Shown one piece after another: positions 24,937-33,460 of a DNA stretch of 64,000 nt. The notes below the pieces were generated by a model, which ran no database searches, was not told where the DNA came from, and saw nothing but the letters and a program-made list of their open reading frames with translations. The position numbers and the translations under genes are program-made. The first letter of the stretch is position 1, and each line of letters opens with the position of its first letter. The stretch comes from Trebonia sp963734665. GTDB lineage: Bacteria > Actinomycetota > Actinomycetes > Streptosporangiales > Streptosporangiaceae. Where the stretch lies: assembly GCA_963734665.1 (NCBI GenBank), contig CAVTIR010000013.1, forward strand, positions 868,001-932,000, in the 5' to 3' direction.

Positions 24937-25977
24937 ATGAGCGAGTACCAGTACCCGGCGGCGCTGCCGGTGACGACGACGGGCGGGTGGGCGCGGCCCG
25001 GGTGGTGGGATGTCGTTGCGGACGGCGAGAAGGCGGGGCGCTTCGGGCCCGCCGACCGGCAGGAACTGCTCGACGACTACTGCCAGCTCGCTATCTACGA
25101 CCAGGAGTCGGCCGGGCTTGACATCCTCACCGACGGCGAGCACCGCCGGGGCGGCTGGATCGAGGGCATCACCGGGAAGATGGCCGGCCTGGCCCTAGCG
25201 CCGGCGCCGCGCAAGCTGGGCGCGATCGGCTGGGACCAGCTGCCCGTCTACGAGGTACGCGAGCCCTTGGACCAGGTCGAGTCGATCTGGGACTACACGG
25301 CGGAGTATGAGTTCCTGCGCGCCCGGACCGGCCGACGGCCCAAGATCGGCATGCCCGGACCGTACGGGATCACGACCGAGCTGGACTTCTCCCCCGTCTA
25401 CCGGACCCGCCGCGAGTGCGCCGACGCGCTCGTGCCCGCGATCCGCTCCGACATTCAGCGGCTCGTGGCGGCCGGGTGCGATTACATCCAGATCGAGGAG
25501 CCGCTGACCCCGTCGCACGCCGCCGAGGACCGGACGCCGGAGAACCTCGTCGACACCATCAACGCCGTGGTCGACGGGATCACCGGGTGCACGTTCGTGG
25601 TGCACATCTGCTTCGGGTCCTTCCGGCGGCTGCCGTACGCGAAGCGGACTTACCGGTGGCTGTTCCCCGCGCTGCTCGACGCTAACGTGCACGGGTTCAG
25701 CCTGGAGTTCGGTGCGCGCGAGATGGCGGAGATCAACCTGGTCGGAAAGTGGGACAGGGACCGCATCCTGTCCGCCGGGCTGATCGACATCAAGACGCAC
25801 TACTCCGAGACGCCTGAGGACATCATCGAGCGGGTGCGGGCGTGCCTGGAGTACCGCGACCCGGAGCGGCTGGAGATCTCCACCGACTGCGGGCTGCGCC
25901 GGGTGCCCCGCTACCTCGCGGTCAGCAAGATGTCCGCCGCCGCCGAGGCCGCCCGCCGCCTACGACAGACCGGCTGA
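24937..25977 (+). CDS. Cobalamin-independent methionine synthase (MetE) C-terminal-like enzyme
   Basis: 346 residues, the catalytic barrel of the UROD/MetE superfamily without the MetE N-terminal barrel. Zinc ligands of MetE are recognisable: VVHICFGSF (His and Cys), FSLEFG (Glu) and EISTDCGLRR (Cys). YIQIEEP is the substrate-side strand. Such short MetE-like proteins methylate thiols other than homocysteine or act on methylated sulfur compounds (for example epoxyalkane:coenzyme M transferase relatives); the acceptor here is unknown. GGGAAGG lies 7 bases before the ATG. Confidence 0.88.
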   Translation: MSEYQYPAALPVTTTGGWARPGWWDVVADGEKAGRFGPADRQELLDDYCQLAIYDQESAGLDILTDGEHRRGGWIEGITGKMAGLALAPAPRKLGAIGWDQLPVYEVREPLDQVESIWDYTAEYEFLRARTGRRPKIGMPGPYGITTELDFSPVYRTRRECADALVPAIRSDIQRLVAAGCDYIQIEEPLTPSHAAEDRTPENLVDTINAVVDGITGCTFVVHICFGSFRRLPYAKRTYRWLFPALLDANVHGFSLEFGAREMAEINLVGKWDRDRILSAGLIDIKTHYSETPEDIIERVRACLEYRDPERLEISTDCGLRRVPRYLAVSKMSAAAEAARRLRQTG

Positions 25978-26028
25978 CCCCGGGGAAGCACCGCAAATCG
26001 GCCCGCACATCCCGTTTGCGGCTACGCT

Positions 26029-26244
26029 TCAGTGAGGATGCGGGGACGGCTCGATCAGGTTCGCCAGGCGCGGCAAGGCAATGGCGACTTCATGTCGAAC
26101 TTTGCCAAGCCACTGAGTTGTCGGTCGTTCACGAGGTGGTGCCGTAAGGCCCTTATCATCGGCCTCGAACGCGGCGAAGACCTCGCTGGGATCTTCGTCC
26201 TCCTCGTAGAAATGCTCAGCGTCCTCGACCCTCACGCTTACCAT
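26029..26244 (-). CDS. Small acidic hypothetical protein
   Basis: 71 residues. The N-terminal half VRVEDAEHFYEEDEDPSEVFAAFEADDKGLTAPP is strongly acidic and resembles short antitoxin-like or transcription-accessory proteins common in actinobacteria (pattern Y-x-E-D-x-D-P-x-x-V-x-A-x-F). AAGGGC lies 4 bases before the ATG. No toxin-like partner is adjacent; the isomerase gene ends 30 bases beyond its start. Function unknown. Confidence 0.55.
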   Translation of the reverse strand: MVSVRVEDAEHFYEEDEDPSEVFAAFEADDKGLTAPPRERPTTQWLGKVRHEVAIALPRLANLIEPSPHPH

Positions 26245-26275
26245 GATGCCCTTTCATGTGGGTGGGCATGTTGTC

Positions 26276-26971
26276 TTAGAGCCAGGCGGGGAGGGCGGGG
26301 GCCGCCTTGAGGTCGGGGGCGGGGCGGCCGGTCAGGTAGGCGGCCAGGTCGGCGAGAGGGGCGCTGACCGGGACCGAAGCGCCGGCGCCTGCGACCTCCC
26401 AGGTGTGGCCGGTGTCGGTGGCTGCCGCGGCGAGGGCAGGGCCGCCGCCCTTCGACGAGCGGCGGGCGGTCACCTCGTCGAGCAGCGCGGTCAGGAACCC
26501 GGCGGGCTGGTCCGTCCACCGGGTGCCCGCGCTCAGGTCGATCGCGTGGATGTAGACCTCGCGGCTGCGCATCCACGGGATCTCGCTCGCGGACCGGGTC
26601 AGGCCCTGGGCGGTGATCACCTTCGCGTCCCATGCCTGCTCGGGCATCGCGTCCAGGTCGGCGGCGAGGGCCTGCGCCGACGACTCAAGCCACGCCCTGA
26701 GCTCGGCGGACGGGAGCTGGGCGCCGGCCGCGATGTCGGCGTCGCGCTGCTCGTTCGAGACGTACATCCGGCGCTCCTCGCCGGTCCGCGCCCAGTAGAC
26801 CAGGTTGCGCAGCGCGCCCGCGTTGGCGGCGATGTGCGAGACCAGGTAGCGGCGCGTCCAGCCGGGCAGGGCCGTCGGCTCGGCCAGCGCCTCGTCGGAC
26901 AAGGTGGCGAGGTCAGCGAGCAGTTTCTCTGTGCCGTCCGCCATCCATGCCAGGGTCTGCTCCGGCCTCAT
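26276..26971 (-). CDS. Maleylpyruvate isomerase family, mycothiol-dependent enzyme
   Basis: 231 residues. DinB-like four-helix N-terminal domain with metal-binding His (YLVSHIAANAGAL; REVYIHAIDL) and LPGWTRRYLVSH; C-terminal MDMPI domain (VPVSAPLADLAAYLTGRP). The family uses mycothiol and a divalent metal to isomerise maleylpyruvate in gentisate breakdown or to transfer mycothiol to electrophiles. No ring-cleavage dioxygenase is adjacent, but FAH-family genes lie 11 kb to the left and 2 kb to the right. Confidence 0.9.
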   Translation of the reverse strand: MRPEQTLAWMADGTEKLLADLATLSDEALAEPTALPGWTRRYLVSHIAANAGALRNLVYWARTGEERRMYVSNEQRDADIAAGAQLPSAELRAWLESSAQALAADLDAMPEQAWDAKVITAQGLTRSASEIPWMRSREVYIHAIDLSAGTRWTDQPAGFLTALLDEVTARRSSKGGGPALAAAATDTGHTWEVAGAGASVPVSAPLADLAAYLTGRPAPDLKAAPALPAWL

Positions 26972-27271
26972 GACGCCCCTACCTTCTTCCCTCAGTCGTC
27001 TTCGTCCTGTCGGAGATGCTACTCGGCAACTAGTTCCCTAACCTGCTTGCCCAGGACGTCACCCGAACTCCGCCGTAACCTGCGAGGTCAAGCCGCCGCC
27101 AATGGCTGCCCAATATAGGCGCCCAGAGAAGGTTCCGCGGCATCGACTAACTCCTGTTGGCGCGGGCGCAAACTTCCAAGAACGCTCAGTATGGACCATG
27201 CGTGATTAAGACGATATCCTCGGGTGGATCGAGAAATCGTATGCTGGACCTTTGTTTGATGCAGAGGGGTG
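26972..27271. other. 300-base gap without a recognisable gene
   Basis: Composition shifts from GC-rich to AT-richer around 27150. No open frame with coding character and no hairpin was seen. It forms the left edge of the AT-richer island that holds the truncated GNAT and the 27404 gene. Confidence 0.5.
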
Positions 27272-27394
27272 ATGGCGGTTATTGTCATCGAGCGAAGCGC
27301 TCCGGCAGACGACCGCGAGACCCGGCAGTTCGCTGCCATTTATGAGGCGAGCTTCCCGCCCGAACAGCGCGAGCTAGTACCCGGCCTCGGCTGA
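27272..27394 (+). pseudogene. Truncated GNAT acetyltransferase N-terminus
   Basis: Forty codons: a start MAVIVIERSAPADD, then FAAIYEASFPPEQRELVPG and a stop. The phrase YEASFPPEQRE is the usual first helix of GNAT proteins (YEASFP-x-x-E/Q-R), but the acetyl-CoA-binding part is missing; the next gene starts 10 bases later and is unrelated. Preceded by GCAGAGGGG. Probably a gene cut by insertion of the 27404 gene. Confidence 0.5.
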
Positions 27395-27403
27395 GGCGCG
27401 CGT

Positions 27404-28540
27404 ATGCTCTCGGATATCGTATCGCTTTCCAATATAGCCGTGGCGGTATTCGCCCTAGCTGCGCTATACTTCACCAGGGTCCAGTTGCGACAACTTGGCG
27501 ATCAGATAGAGCAGGCCAATCAGGCGACGATATCTCAGGCCTATAGCGAGATAAGTCAGACGTCAACTGAAATCAATAATATCTTTCTGGATCATCCTGA
27601 GTGGTATCCATACTTCTACAAAGGAGAAGAAGTTAGCCAGGAACCCGGGGACCAGAAATTGCGTAATCAGCTCGAGCACATCTCCGAGGTTTTCCTAGAT
27701 TTTCTGGATATGCTACTTGAGCTGCGTAACGTAACACCGTTCTCAACTATCGACTGGTCTCTCTGGGAGGATTATTTCCGTTTCATCTTCAACAGCAGCC
27801 CCGCGCTGCGCTCTTATGTACTCAGCAGCACTAACTCCATTCCCGATTACCAGCTGGCCACGCTGGGCTTCATCGTTGTCCGCGATAATGTCAGCGGCCA
27901 GGTAGTGGGAAGCTGGCACGCGCGTGAATTTGACGAAGACGACGAATCCCATGCAACCGCCATGCAGCAGCTCTGGGGGAATGAGTGGCGCGCGCATGTG
28001 GCGCCAGAAGGCTATCCATGGGTCCGGACCTGGATTATGCGGCGAATTGACGATGCCCAGCCGTCAGTGATAGCGCCGGTAAGCATGAGCAGCCCGCAGG
28101 AGGCACGCGTTAGCATGCACTGGCTGTCGGAATATTCTGACCCTCGAGTTGAAGAAACACTGAACTCGTGGATACTCGGAATCCTGACTGGCAGTAAACT
28201 CATCACGAATGCTATTGTCACGACCCACCAAATGAGTGAGCCGCGAGGAGAAAATACCTACCAGATACGTGACGTCAAGGAGAGCAAGAGATTGCTTGCT
28301 CGTTCCGCCGGGCACCTGGTTGCCCAGGAGCCGTTTCTTGTACCGAGGTTCAAGCCCGTTTACAGGCGCCTCCTCTACGTGAGGACCCCCGCCCTGTCTG
28401 CCGGACGCGCGCGCTCGCCGCAAGCGTGTCCGCCTACCGCCGCAGTCCCGCCGGCCCCTCCTGCGTATAGGCAAAGCCGCGGAACTTCACCCTCCGCTCC
28501 GCCACGAGGTAGAAGGGTCCATGGGACGCCGGACAGGTGA
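27404..28540 (+). CDS. AT-richer membrane-anchored protein of unknown function
   Basis: 378 residues as an open frame. One N-terminal membrane helix (IVSLSNIAVAVFALAALYF) is followed by a helical region (QLGDQIEQANQATISQAYSE, then NNIFLDHPEWYPYFYKGEE) recalling DUF4760-like bacterial proteins. The middle (LGFIVVRDNVSGQVVGSWHAREFDEDDESH) and C-terminal parts are unrecognised. Residues beyond about 325 become Pro/Arg-rich and overlap an antisense remnant, so the true end may be altered. Codon use is clearly more AT-rich than all neighbours. No ribosome site stands out. A TM anchor plus unknown cytosolic domain in an acquired island suggests a defence- or stress-type role, unproven. Confidence 0.6.
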   Translation: MLSDIVSLSNIAVAVFALAALYFTRVQLRQLGDQIEQANQATISQAYSEISQTSTEINNIFLDHPEWYPYFYKGEEVSQEPGDQKLRNQLEHISEVFLDFLDMLLELRNVTPFSTIDWSLWEDYFRFIFNSSPALRSYVLSSTNSIPDYQLATLGFIVVRDNVSGQVVGSWHAREFDEDDESHATAMQQLWGNEWRAHVAPEGYPWVRTWIMRRIDDAQPSVIAPVSMSSPQEARVSMHWLSEYSDPRVEETLNSWILGILTGSKLITNAIVTTHQMSEPRGENTYQIRDVKESKRLLARSAGHLVAQEPFLVPRFKPVYRRLLYVRTPALSAGRARSPQACPPTAAVPPAPPAYRQSRGTSPSAPPRGRRVHGTPDR

Positions 28541-28560
28541 AATCTGGCGTCCGCTGGCGA
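28434..28560 (-). pseudogene. Possible C-terminal remnant of an enzyme
   Basis: On this strand, DFTCPASHGPFYLVAERR then VKFRGFAYTQEGPAGLRR is followed by a TAG at 28434-28436. It reads like protein-coding sequence, but a second frame just upstream (VADVSEPDGAVVASGRQ) also looks coding, suggesting a frameshift, and no start is present. It overlaps the tail of the 27404 frame. Family not recognised. Confidence 0.25.
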
Positions 28561-28629
28561 CGACGGCGCCGTCCGGCTCTGAGACGTCAGCTACCTGTCT
28601 CCGGCGGGCGATATCGCCCCGCTCGGCGG

Positions 28630-29832
28630 CTACGGCTCGGCTGGCAGCGGCGTGGTGGTGCGGGCGGGGAGGATTGTCGCTGTTACCTCGCCGAAGCCGA
28701 TGCGGGCACCGGACGTGCCGGGGGCCGTGGCGGTTATCGTTACCGTGTCGCCGTCCTGGAGGAAGGTCCTCGGCTCACCCTTGACCGTGACCGGCTCCGC
28801 GCCGCCCCAGGTGAGCTCGATGAATGCGCCGCGCTGCGTGCGACGAGGGCCGGAGATCGTGCCGGAGGCGAACAGGTCGCCTGTGCGGGTGGACGCGCCG
28901 TTCACCGTCATGTGCGCGAGCATCTGGGCGGGCGACCAGTACATGCTCCGGTACGGCGGCCGGGAGACCACATCGCCGTTCCACTCGACGGCCAGGTCGA
29001 TGTCCAGGCCCCAGTCCTCGGCCTCCCGCAGGTACGGCAGCGGTTCCGGATCCTGGCCGGGCAGCGGGACGCGTGCCGCCTGCAGGGCGGCGAGGGGGAC
29101 CACCCACGGCGACACCGAAGTCGCGAACGACTTCCCGAGGTGCGGGCCGAGCGGCACGTACTCCCAGGCCTGCAGGTCGCGGGCGGACCAGTCGTTGACG
29201 AGGACCGCGCCGAAGACATGCTCCGCGAACGCGCTTGTCGGCACCGGCGAGCCGAGGGGCGAGCCGACGCCAACCACGAACCCGAGCTCCGCCTCGACGT
29301 CAAGCCGGACCGACGGGCCGAACACCGGGGCCGGGTCACCTGGTCCCTTGCGCTGGCCGGCGGGGCGGATGATGCCGGTTCCCGAGACGATGACCGTCCC
29401 GGCCCGGCCGTGGTAACCGACCGGCAGGTGCTTCCAGTTGGGCGTCAGCGGCTCGGCGTTCGGCCGGAAGAGCCGGCCGATGTTGGACGCGTGGTGCTCG
29501 GAAGCGTAGAAGTCCACGTAGTCGGCGACCTCGAACGGCAGGCGCAACTCCACCTCGCCAAGGGGGTGGATCGCGCCGGCCGGGATCTCCCCGGCCGTAA
29601 TCAGCTCGATGAGCCGCGTCCGGGCCGCCCCCCAGCGCGCCGGGCCCTCCGCCATGAACGCGTTCAGCGCCGGCGCGGCGAACACCTCATCCCGCAGCGC
29701 CGCCGCGAGGTCAATGACGCTGCCGGCAACCCGCACTCCGACCCTGGGTGAGGCACCCCCGGCCACGAACACGCCGTACGGCAGGTTGTCCAGCCCGAAC
29801 AGCGACCCTTCCGGGATCTCGACCGCGCTCAT
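28630..29832 (-). CDS. fahA: Fumarylacetoacetase
   Basis: 400 residues, full length. SH3-like N-terminal domain (IPEGSLFGLDNLPYGVF, a family signature) then the FAH catalytic domain: DFYASEHHASNIGRLFR, NWKHLPVGYHGRAGTVIVSGT, LDVEAELGFVVG (metal E-x-E), VLVNDWSARDLQAWEYVPLGPHLGKSF, SPAQMLAHMTVNGASTRTGDL. It hydrolyses fumarylacetoacetate to fumarate and acetoacetate, the last step of tyrosine/homogentisate breakdown. GAGAGGGG precedes the ATG at 29832. No homogentisate dioxygenase is adjacent. Confidence 0.95.
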   Translation of the reverse strand: MSAVEIPEGSLFGLDNLPYGVFVAGGASPRVGVRVAGSVIDLAAALRDEVFAAPALNAFMAEGPARWGAARTRLIELITAGEIPAGAIHPLGEVELRLPFEVADYVDFYASEHHASNIGRLFRPNAEPLTPNWKHLPVGYHGRAGTVIVSGTGIIRPAGQRKGPGDPAPVFGPSVRLDVEAELGFVVGVGSPLGSPVPTSAFAEHVFGAVLVNDWSARDLQAWEYVPLGPHLGKSFATSVSPWVVPLAALQAARVPLPGQDPEPLPYLREAEDWGLDIDLAVEWNGDVVSRPPYRSMYWSPAQMLAHMTVNGASTRTGDLFASGTISGPRRTQRGAFIELTWGGAEPVTVKGEPRTFLQDGDTVTITATAPGTSGARIGFGEVTATILPARTTTPLPAEP

Positions 29833-29957
29833 CGCGCCACCCCTCTCATCGCAAGTCCCCTTCCCGGTGGTGCATCTGCAGAACCATGCCACCGCCGGCA
29901 GCTGATGTCGAGTGCCCCGTGCTGCCGCAAAAGCTAACCGAGTAGTCCTCTACAACA

Positions 29958-30131
29958 GCTCGAAAGCGCATTTGGGCTTACTCTTGCCAGCCCAAACGCG
30001 CACAAGGCTCGTCGGCGTCAGGCTGCCAGCTCCAACGTCACGTCGGCGGCCCAGTGTGCCAAGCGCTCATTTGGGGCATACTTAGCGGCTCGAAAGTGCA
30101 AACGGACTCGATAGAATGGCTCGAAAGCGCG
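29958..30131 (+). repeat. Three short repeats GCTCGAAAG(C/T)GC in a 458-base gap
   Basis: Copies at 29958-29970, 30088-30100 and 30119-30131, the last two 31 bases apart. Between them CATTTGGG motifs recur (29968 and 30068) and TTTGGGCTTACTCTTGCCAGCCCAAA can form a hairpin. The same gap (29833-30290) also holds, at 30178-30279 on the minus strand, an orphan coding-looking stretch GILFWPLGGRTRAEVAEQAA without a start, perhaps gene debris. No intact gene seen. Confidence 0.5.
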
Positions 30132-30290
30132 AGTGAGTCGGAAAGAACGGTCCGGGCAAGGATAGCGGCTGGCTAGTCGGCGGCTTGGACGGGGATTGCC
30201 GCTTGTTCCGCTACCTCGGCGCGGGTGCGGCCACCGAGGGGCCAGAACAGGATGCCGAAGTCTGCCTGACGGGCATTTCATTGATTTGGC

Positions 30291-30854
30291 TTAAGACTTC
30301 TCTCGCCTAACGGTCTTGCCCGGAATGTGCGCGTCGGGCGCGTCCGCGCGCTGTCCGGGGACCGATGCGGACGTGACCAAGGCGGCCCGCTCTTCGCCCT
30401 CCTTGATGACGCGCTCGGCCTCGGCGCGGTCCATCCAGCCGCGGACATCGGTGGACTTGCCTGGCTCAAGTTCCTTGTAGATGTCGAAAAAGTGGCCAAT
30501 CTCGTTGAGCAAATGGCTCGGCACGTCGGCGAGGTCCCTGATCCGGCCCTTGCGGATGTCGTTCGCGGCGACGCCGAGCAGCTTCGCATCCGGACCGCGC
30601 TCGTCAGTCATCCAGAACACCGCGACCGGGCGGACTGTCACGAGGCAGCCGGGGAAGGTGGGCTCGTCCAGCCAGACCAGCATGTCTAGGAGATCGCCGT
30701 CTTCTCCAAGGGTATTGGGGACCTTGCCGTAGTCCAAGGGATAAACCGTCGAGGTGAACAGCATCCGGTCCAGCCGGATGCGCCCGCTTTTGGGGTCGAT
30801 CTTGTACTTGTTACGCGACCCCTGCGGAGTTTCGACAATGACCTCAACGTCCAT
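30291..30854 (-). CDS. ppa: Inorganic pyrophosphatase (family I)
   Basis: 187 residues. Signature residues are present: ETPQGSRNKYKID, YPLDYGKVPNTLGEDGDLLDMLVWL (D-G-D-x-x-D metal site) and FPGCLVTVRPVAVFWMTDERGPDAKLLGV. The usual DGDPLD is DGDLLD. It also carries a C-terminal extension of about 25 residues beyond the usual end. Hydrolyses pyrophosphate to phosphate, cytosolic. AAGGAG lies 5 bases before the ATG. Substituted residues around the motif (YPLDYGKVP for YPADYGFIP) show it is a divergent, probably second, copy. Confidence 0.9.
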   Translation of the reverse strand: MDVEVIVETPQGSRNKYKIDPKSGRIRLDRMLFTSTVYPLDYGKVPNTLGEDGDLLDMLVWLDEPTFPGCLVTVRPVAVFWMTDERGPDAKLLGVAANDIRKGRIRDLADVPSHLLNEIGHFFDIYKELEPGKSTDVRGWMDRAEAERVIKEGEERAALVTSASVPGQRADAPDAHIPGKTVRREKS

Positions 30855-31046
30855 AACAGCTCCTTCGGCGGGTGCCGCCCGGCCTCGCCGCTCTCGGGTC
30901 CGGGCTCGGCTCTCAGGCCCGCCTCAGGCATACCCTGCAACGTCCCGCTCACACAAGGGACATCTCGCGTTAAAGAACCTCTCTTCTCTCCCAAGAATTA
31001 GCAGGTGTTGCTGATGTGACTAGCGGTACCAGCGGGATAATTTGGC

Positions 31047-32585
31047 TCATCGGCTGCGGAAGACGCGGCCGACCGCCACGCGGCGCTGCGCCATGGCCAT
31101 GGGGCTCATGCCGAGCGCGCCGCCCGCCGGGAGGGTTGCCGGGTCTACCCCGACGCCGAGCAGTGTCCGCGTCACGCCTTGGGCGGAGTCGAGGAGGTCA
31201 TCGAGCGCGCCGGCCAGGTGCGCGCCGGTCACCGTCAGCCCGCCGTGATCAGTGGTCTGTGCCGTGCCGTCGCCCGCCGTCCCGCCGCCCGGCCCCTGCG
31301 GGTCATGGAGGGATTCGAGGACGCTCCGCCTGATGAGCTCCTTCAAAAAGGACGCGGTGGTACCGTCGGTGCGCTCGACCGCCGTGGCGATGTCCTCGGG
31401 CGTCAGTGCCAGCGGCACGCCCCGGCCGTAGAGGGTGAGCAGCCGCTCGCGGGCGGCGGCGTCGGGCAACTCGATCTCCACCGCGACGTCGACACGGCCC
31501 GGGCGCGCCGCCAGGGCCGGCTCTAGCAGGTCGGCGCGGTTGGTCGTGAGCAGAAACAGCAGGTCGGCATCGGCCGCCGCGCCGTCCATCGCGTCGAGCA
31601 GGTCGAATAGGACAGGACTTGACCTTGGGCCCAGCGAGCGGTCCTCGGCGACCAGATCGACGTCCTCCAGGACGACGACGCTTGGCTGCAGCTCGCGGGC
31701 CATCTCCGTGATCGCGCCGACGCCGATCAGCGCACGCCCGGTAAGTACCAGCCGGGTGTAGCCGGTCATCTGGCCGAGCAGGTAGCGGGTCGTGTGCGTC
31801 TTGCCTGTGCCTGGCGGACCGTAGAGCAGCAGCCCGCGCTTGAGGTGCTGTCCTGCCGCGAGCAGCGCCTGCCGGTGGGCAGCGACGCCGAGCGCGTGCC
31901 GTTCGACCCGGCCGAGCACGGCCTCAGGGAGCACCACGTCGTCGCGGCGCAGGTCTGGCCGGACGGCGAAGGCAAGGTGGATGCCGCCCATCTGGGTGAG
32001 GGTCACGTCAAGGAGGTGGCCGCGGTACACGTTGAGCTCGGAGCGGAGCTGGTCCAGTTCTGCGAGCACGGCCTGAGCCTTGTTGACCGGCAACCCGGCG
32101 ACCTCGACTTGCAGGGTCTGCTGGTGCTCGTTCGGGCTCTGCACAAGCAGGACGTACCGGCCGCGGGCGTCGGAGACCAAGAGCAGCGCGAGCTTGAGGC
32201 AGCCGAGGGTGGAATCGGGGCCGTTCGGCAGGTCGACGAGCGCGGGAGCGGTCAGCCGGACAGGCGGCAACGACTTGGCGCTCACGATCTCCTGGAGTTC
32301 CAGCCGGTAGTGCTGCGGCAGCAGCACGCCCTGGACGTCCACGGCACGGCCGTCGCGTGCCGACCACGCGTCGATCGCGGTCTGGAGGTTGACGTGCTCG
32401 AACACCGGCAGGTCGCGGCTGACCACGGAGTGGGCCGCGCCGTCGGGGCCGAGAAAGTCGGCGACCAGGGCGGCGACGGGGTTCCGTTCGCCCGACTCCG
32501 GGTCGCTCTGGTGGATCCAGTTAAGAAAGGCGCTGAAGTCCGCGGCGAACTCGCTGGCCACCGCCTCGGACGCGTGATCCGGCAT
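31047..32585 (-). CDS. AAA+ ATPase (Vps4/FtsH-like AAA domain)
   Basis: 512 residues. N-terminal region of about 240 residues without recognised domain, then the AAA module: Walker A LLLYGPPGTGKTHTT, Walker B VVVLEDVDLVAED, sensor 1 LLTTNRADLLEPAL followed by arginine-finger-like ARPGRVDVAVEIELP. The lid domain follows to about residue 420. Role unknown; the architecture suggests a protein-remodelling or unfolding machine with a substrate-binding N-domain. No partner protease or operon gene is adjacent. Confidence 0.88.
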   Translation of the reverse strand: MPDHASEAVASEFAADFSAFLNWIHQSDPESGERNPVAALVADFLGPDGAAHSVVSRDLPVFEHVNLQTAIDAWSARDGRAVDVQGVLLPQHYRLELQEIVSAKSLPPVRLTAPALVDLPNGPDSTLGCLKLALLLVSDARGRYVLLVQSPNEHQQTLQVEVAGLPVNKAQAVLAELDQLRSELNVYRGHLLDVTLTQMGGIHLAFAVRPDLRRDDVVLPEAVLGRVERHALGVAAHRQALLAAGQHLKRGLLLYGPPGTGKTHTTRYLLGQMTGYTRLVLTGRALIGVGAITEMARELQPSVVVLEDVDLVAEDRSLGPRSSPVLFDLLDAMDGAAADADLLFLLTTNRADLLEPALAARPGRVDVAVEIELPDAAARERLLTLYGRGVPLALTPEDIATAVERTDGTTASFLKELIRRSVLESLHDPQGPGGGTAGDGTAQTTDHGGLTVTGAHLAGALDDLLDSAQGVTRTLLGVGVDPATLPAGGALGMSPMAMAQRRVAVGRVFRSR

Positions 32586-32824
32586 GAGGCCAGGCTAACA
32601 ACTCCCCGTAATGGGGCAATAGCGATTTTCCGAGATCGAGAAATGTCTCGAATGACGAACGCGGATCCGTACTGGAGACCACTTCCAAATCAGGATCACC
32701 CCGAACGCATTCCCGCTCCGCGCTTCCCGCCTCATTGCCCCACGGGGCGGGGTGGCGTTCTGGCCCGCTTCCCGCCTACTGCGAGACGCAGACGAGCCCC
32801 GCCTGAGATTGCCTATCGCGCTTC

Positions 32825-32835
32825 TTGCTGTTATC
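32825..32835 (+). repeat. Interspersed repeat TTGCTGTTATC, copy 9
   Basis: Core repeat with left flank GCGCTTC. On the minus strand it overlaps the TAA stop of the 73-residue gene ending at 32831 (AGATAACAGCAA). The 32586-32830 gap to its left contains no recognised gene. Confidence 0.8.
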
Positions 32836-33052
32836 TGTCGTAGAACTCGCGGATGATCACTTGGCGCCGGATGCTCTGCGGGCGGGCCGCGCCCCGGGCG
32901 GCGCCGGCGGCTGAGCCCGGGGTGCTCCCGCACCACTCGCCGGCGCGGCGGGCCCGGTCGGCCATGCCGAACCCGTCGCCGTCGCTCCCGCTGAACAGGC
33001 CAAGCAGCCTGCCCGCGTCGTCACCGAACAGCAGCTTCGCGATGTCTCGCAT
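32831..33052 (-). CDS. Small hypothetical protein
   Basis: 73 residues: MRDIAKLLFGDDAGRLLGLF, then a Gly/Ala/Arg-rich tail ending RQVIIREFYDR. GGAGGTGGCGGG lies directly upstream, an excellent ribosome site, so the gene is probably real. The stop codon falls inside repeat copy 9. No family recognised. Confidence 0.6.
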   Translation of the reverse strand: MRDIAKLLFGDDAGRLLGLFSGSDGDGFGMADRARRAGEWCGSTPGSAAGAARGAARPQSIRRQVIIREFYDR

Positions 33053-33189
33053 CCCGCCACCTCCTCGTCGTCCCGAAATCACGATATAACGCAACCAACG
33101 CGTGGCGCTACCCGCTCTGGGCGGCGATCGCCGCGTTCCTGGCCATCGCCCAGACGGACGCTGTGATCCGGGCACTGACGCGCTGTGGA

Positions 33190-33300
33190 CCGACTTGGGC
33201 ATGTCCAAGTCGGAGCTTGCCCGGCGGGTCGGCCGCAACGCCTCCAGCGTGCGACGGCTACTCACGGCAGGCCGTACGCGTCCGGAACTACCGCGGCCAG
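33190..33300 (+). pseudogene. HTH fragment, HicB/XRE-like remnant
   Basis: In one frame the sequence reads DLGMSKSELARRVGRN then ASSVRRLLTAGRTRPEL, the DNA-binding C-terminal helix-turn-helix of HicB-like antitoxins. Upstream the same frame has no coding character, while a neighbouring frame looks membrane-like (YPLWAAIAAFLAIAQ), so this is a fused or frameshifted remnant. No HicA toxin gene is adjacent. Confidence 0.45.
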
Positions 33301-33460
33301 GCGGCCGGGTGGCTGAGCGGTGGCCGGGAAAGCGGAGCACGCAGTCGTTCGGGATCCACTGCTTCCTGATCGTCTTCCCGGCCGTCGCGGACGGGAGCGG
33401 GGCGCGGTGACCTGTGCCACAGGCGGGCCGGTAAGATCATTTGAGGCCAGATGACGCCCT

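Noticed and set aside
25195..25800. Long open frame on the minus strand inside the MetE-like gene
   Set aside because: Antisense shadow of a strongly coding plus-strand gene in high-GC DNA; no ribosome site, no domain.
27088..27339. 83-residue minus-strand frame before the AT-richer island
   Set aside because: Overlaps the truncated GNAT and has no recognisable start or family.
30018..30281. 87-residue frame on the minus strand in the repeat-rich gap
   Set aside because: No domain or ribosome site, and it covers the repeats; not coding in appearance.
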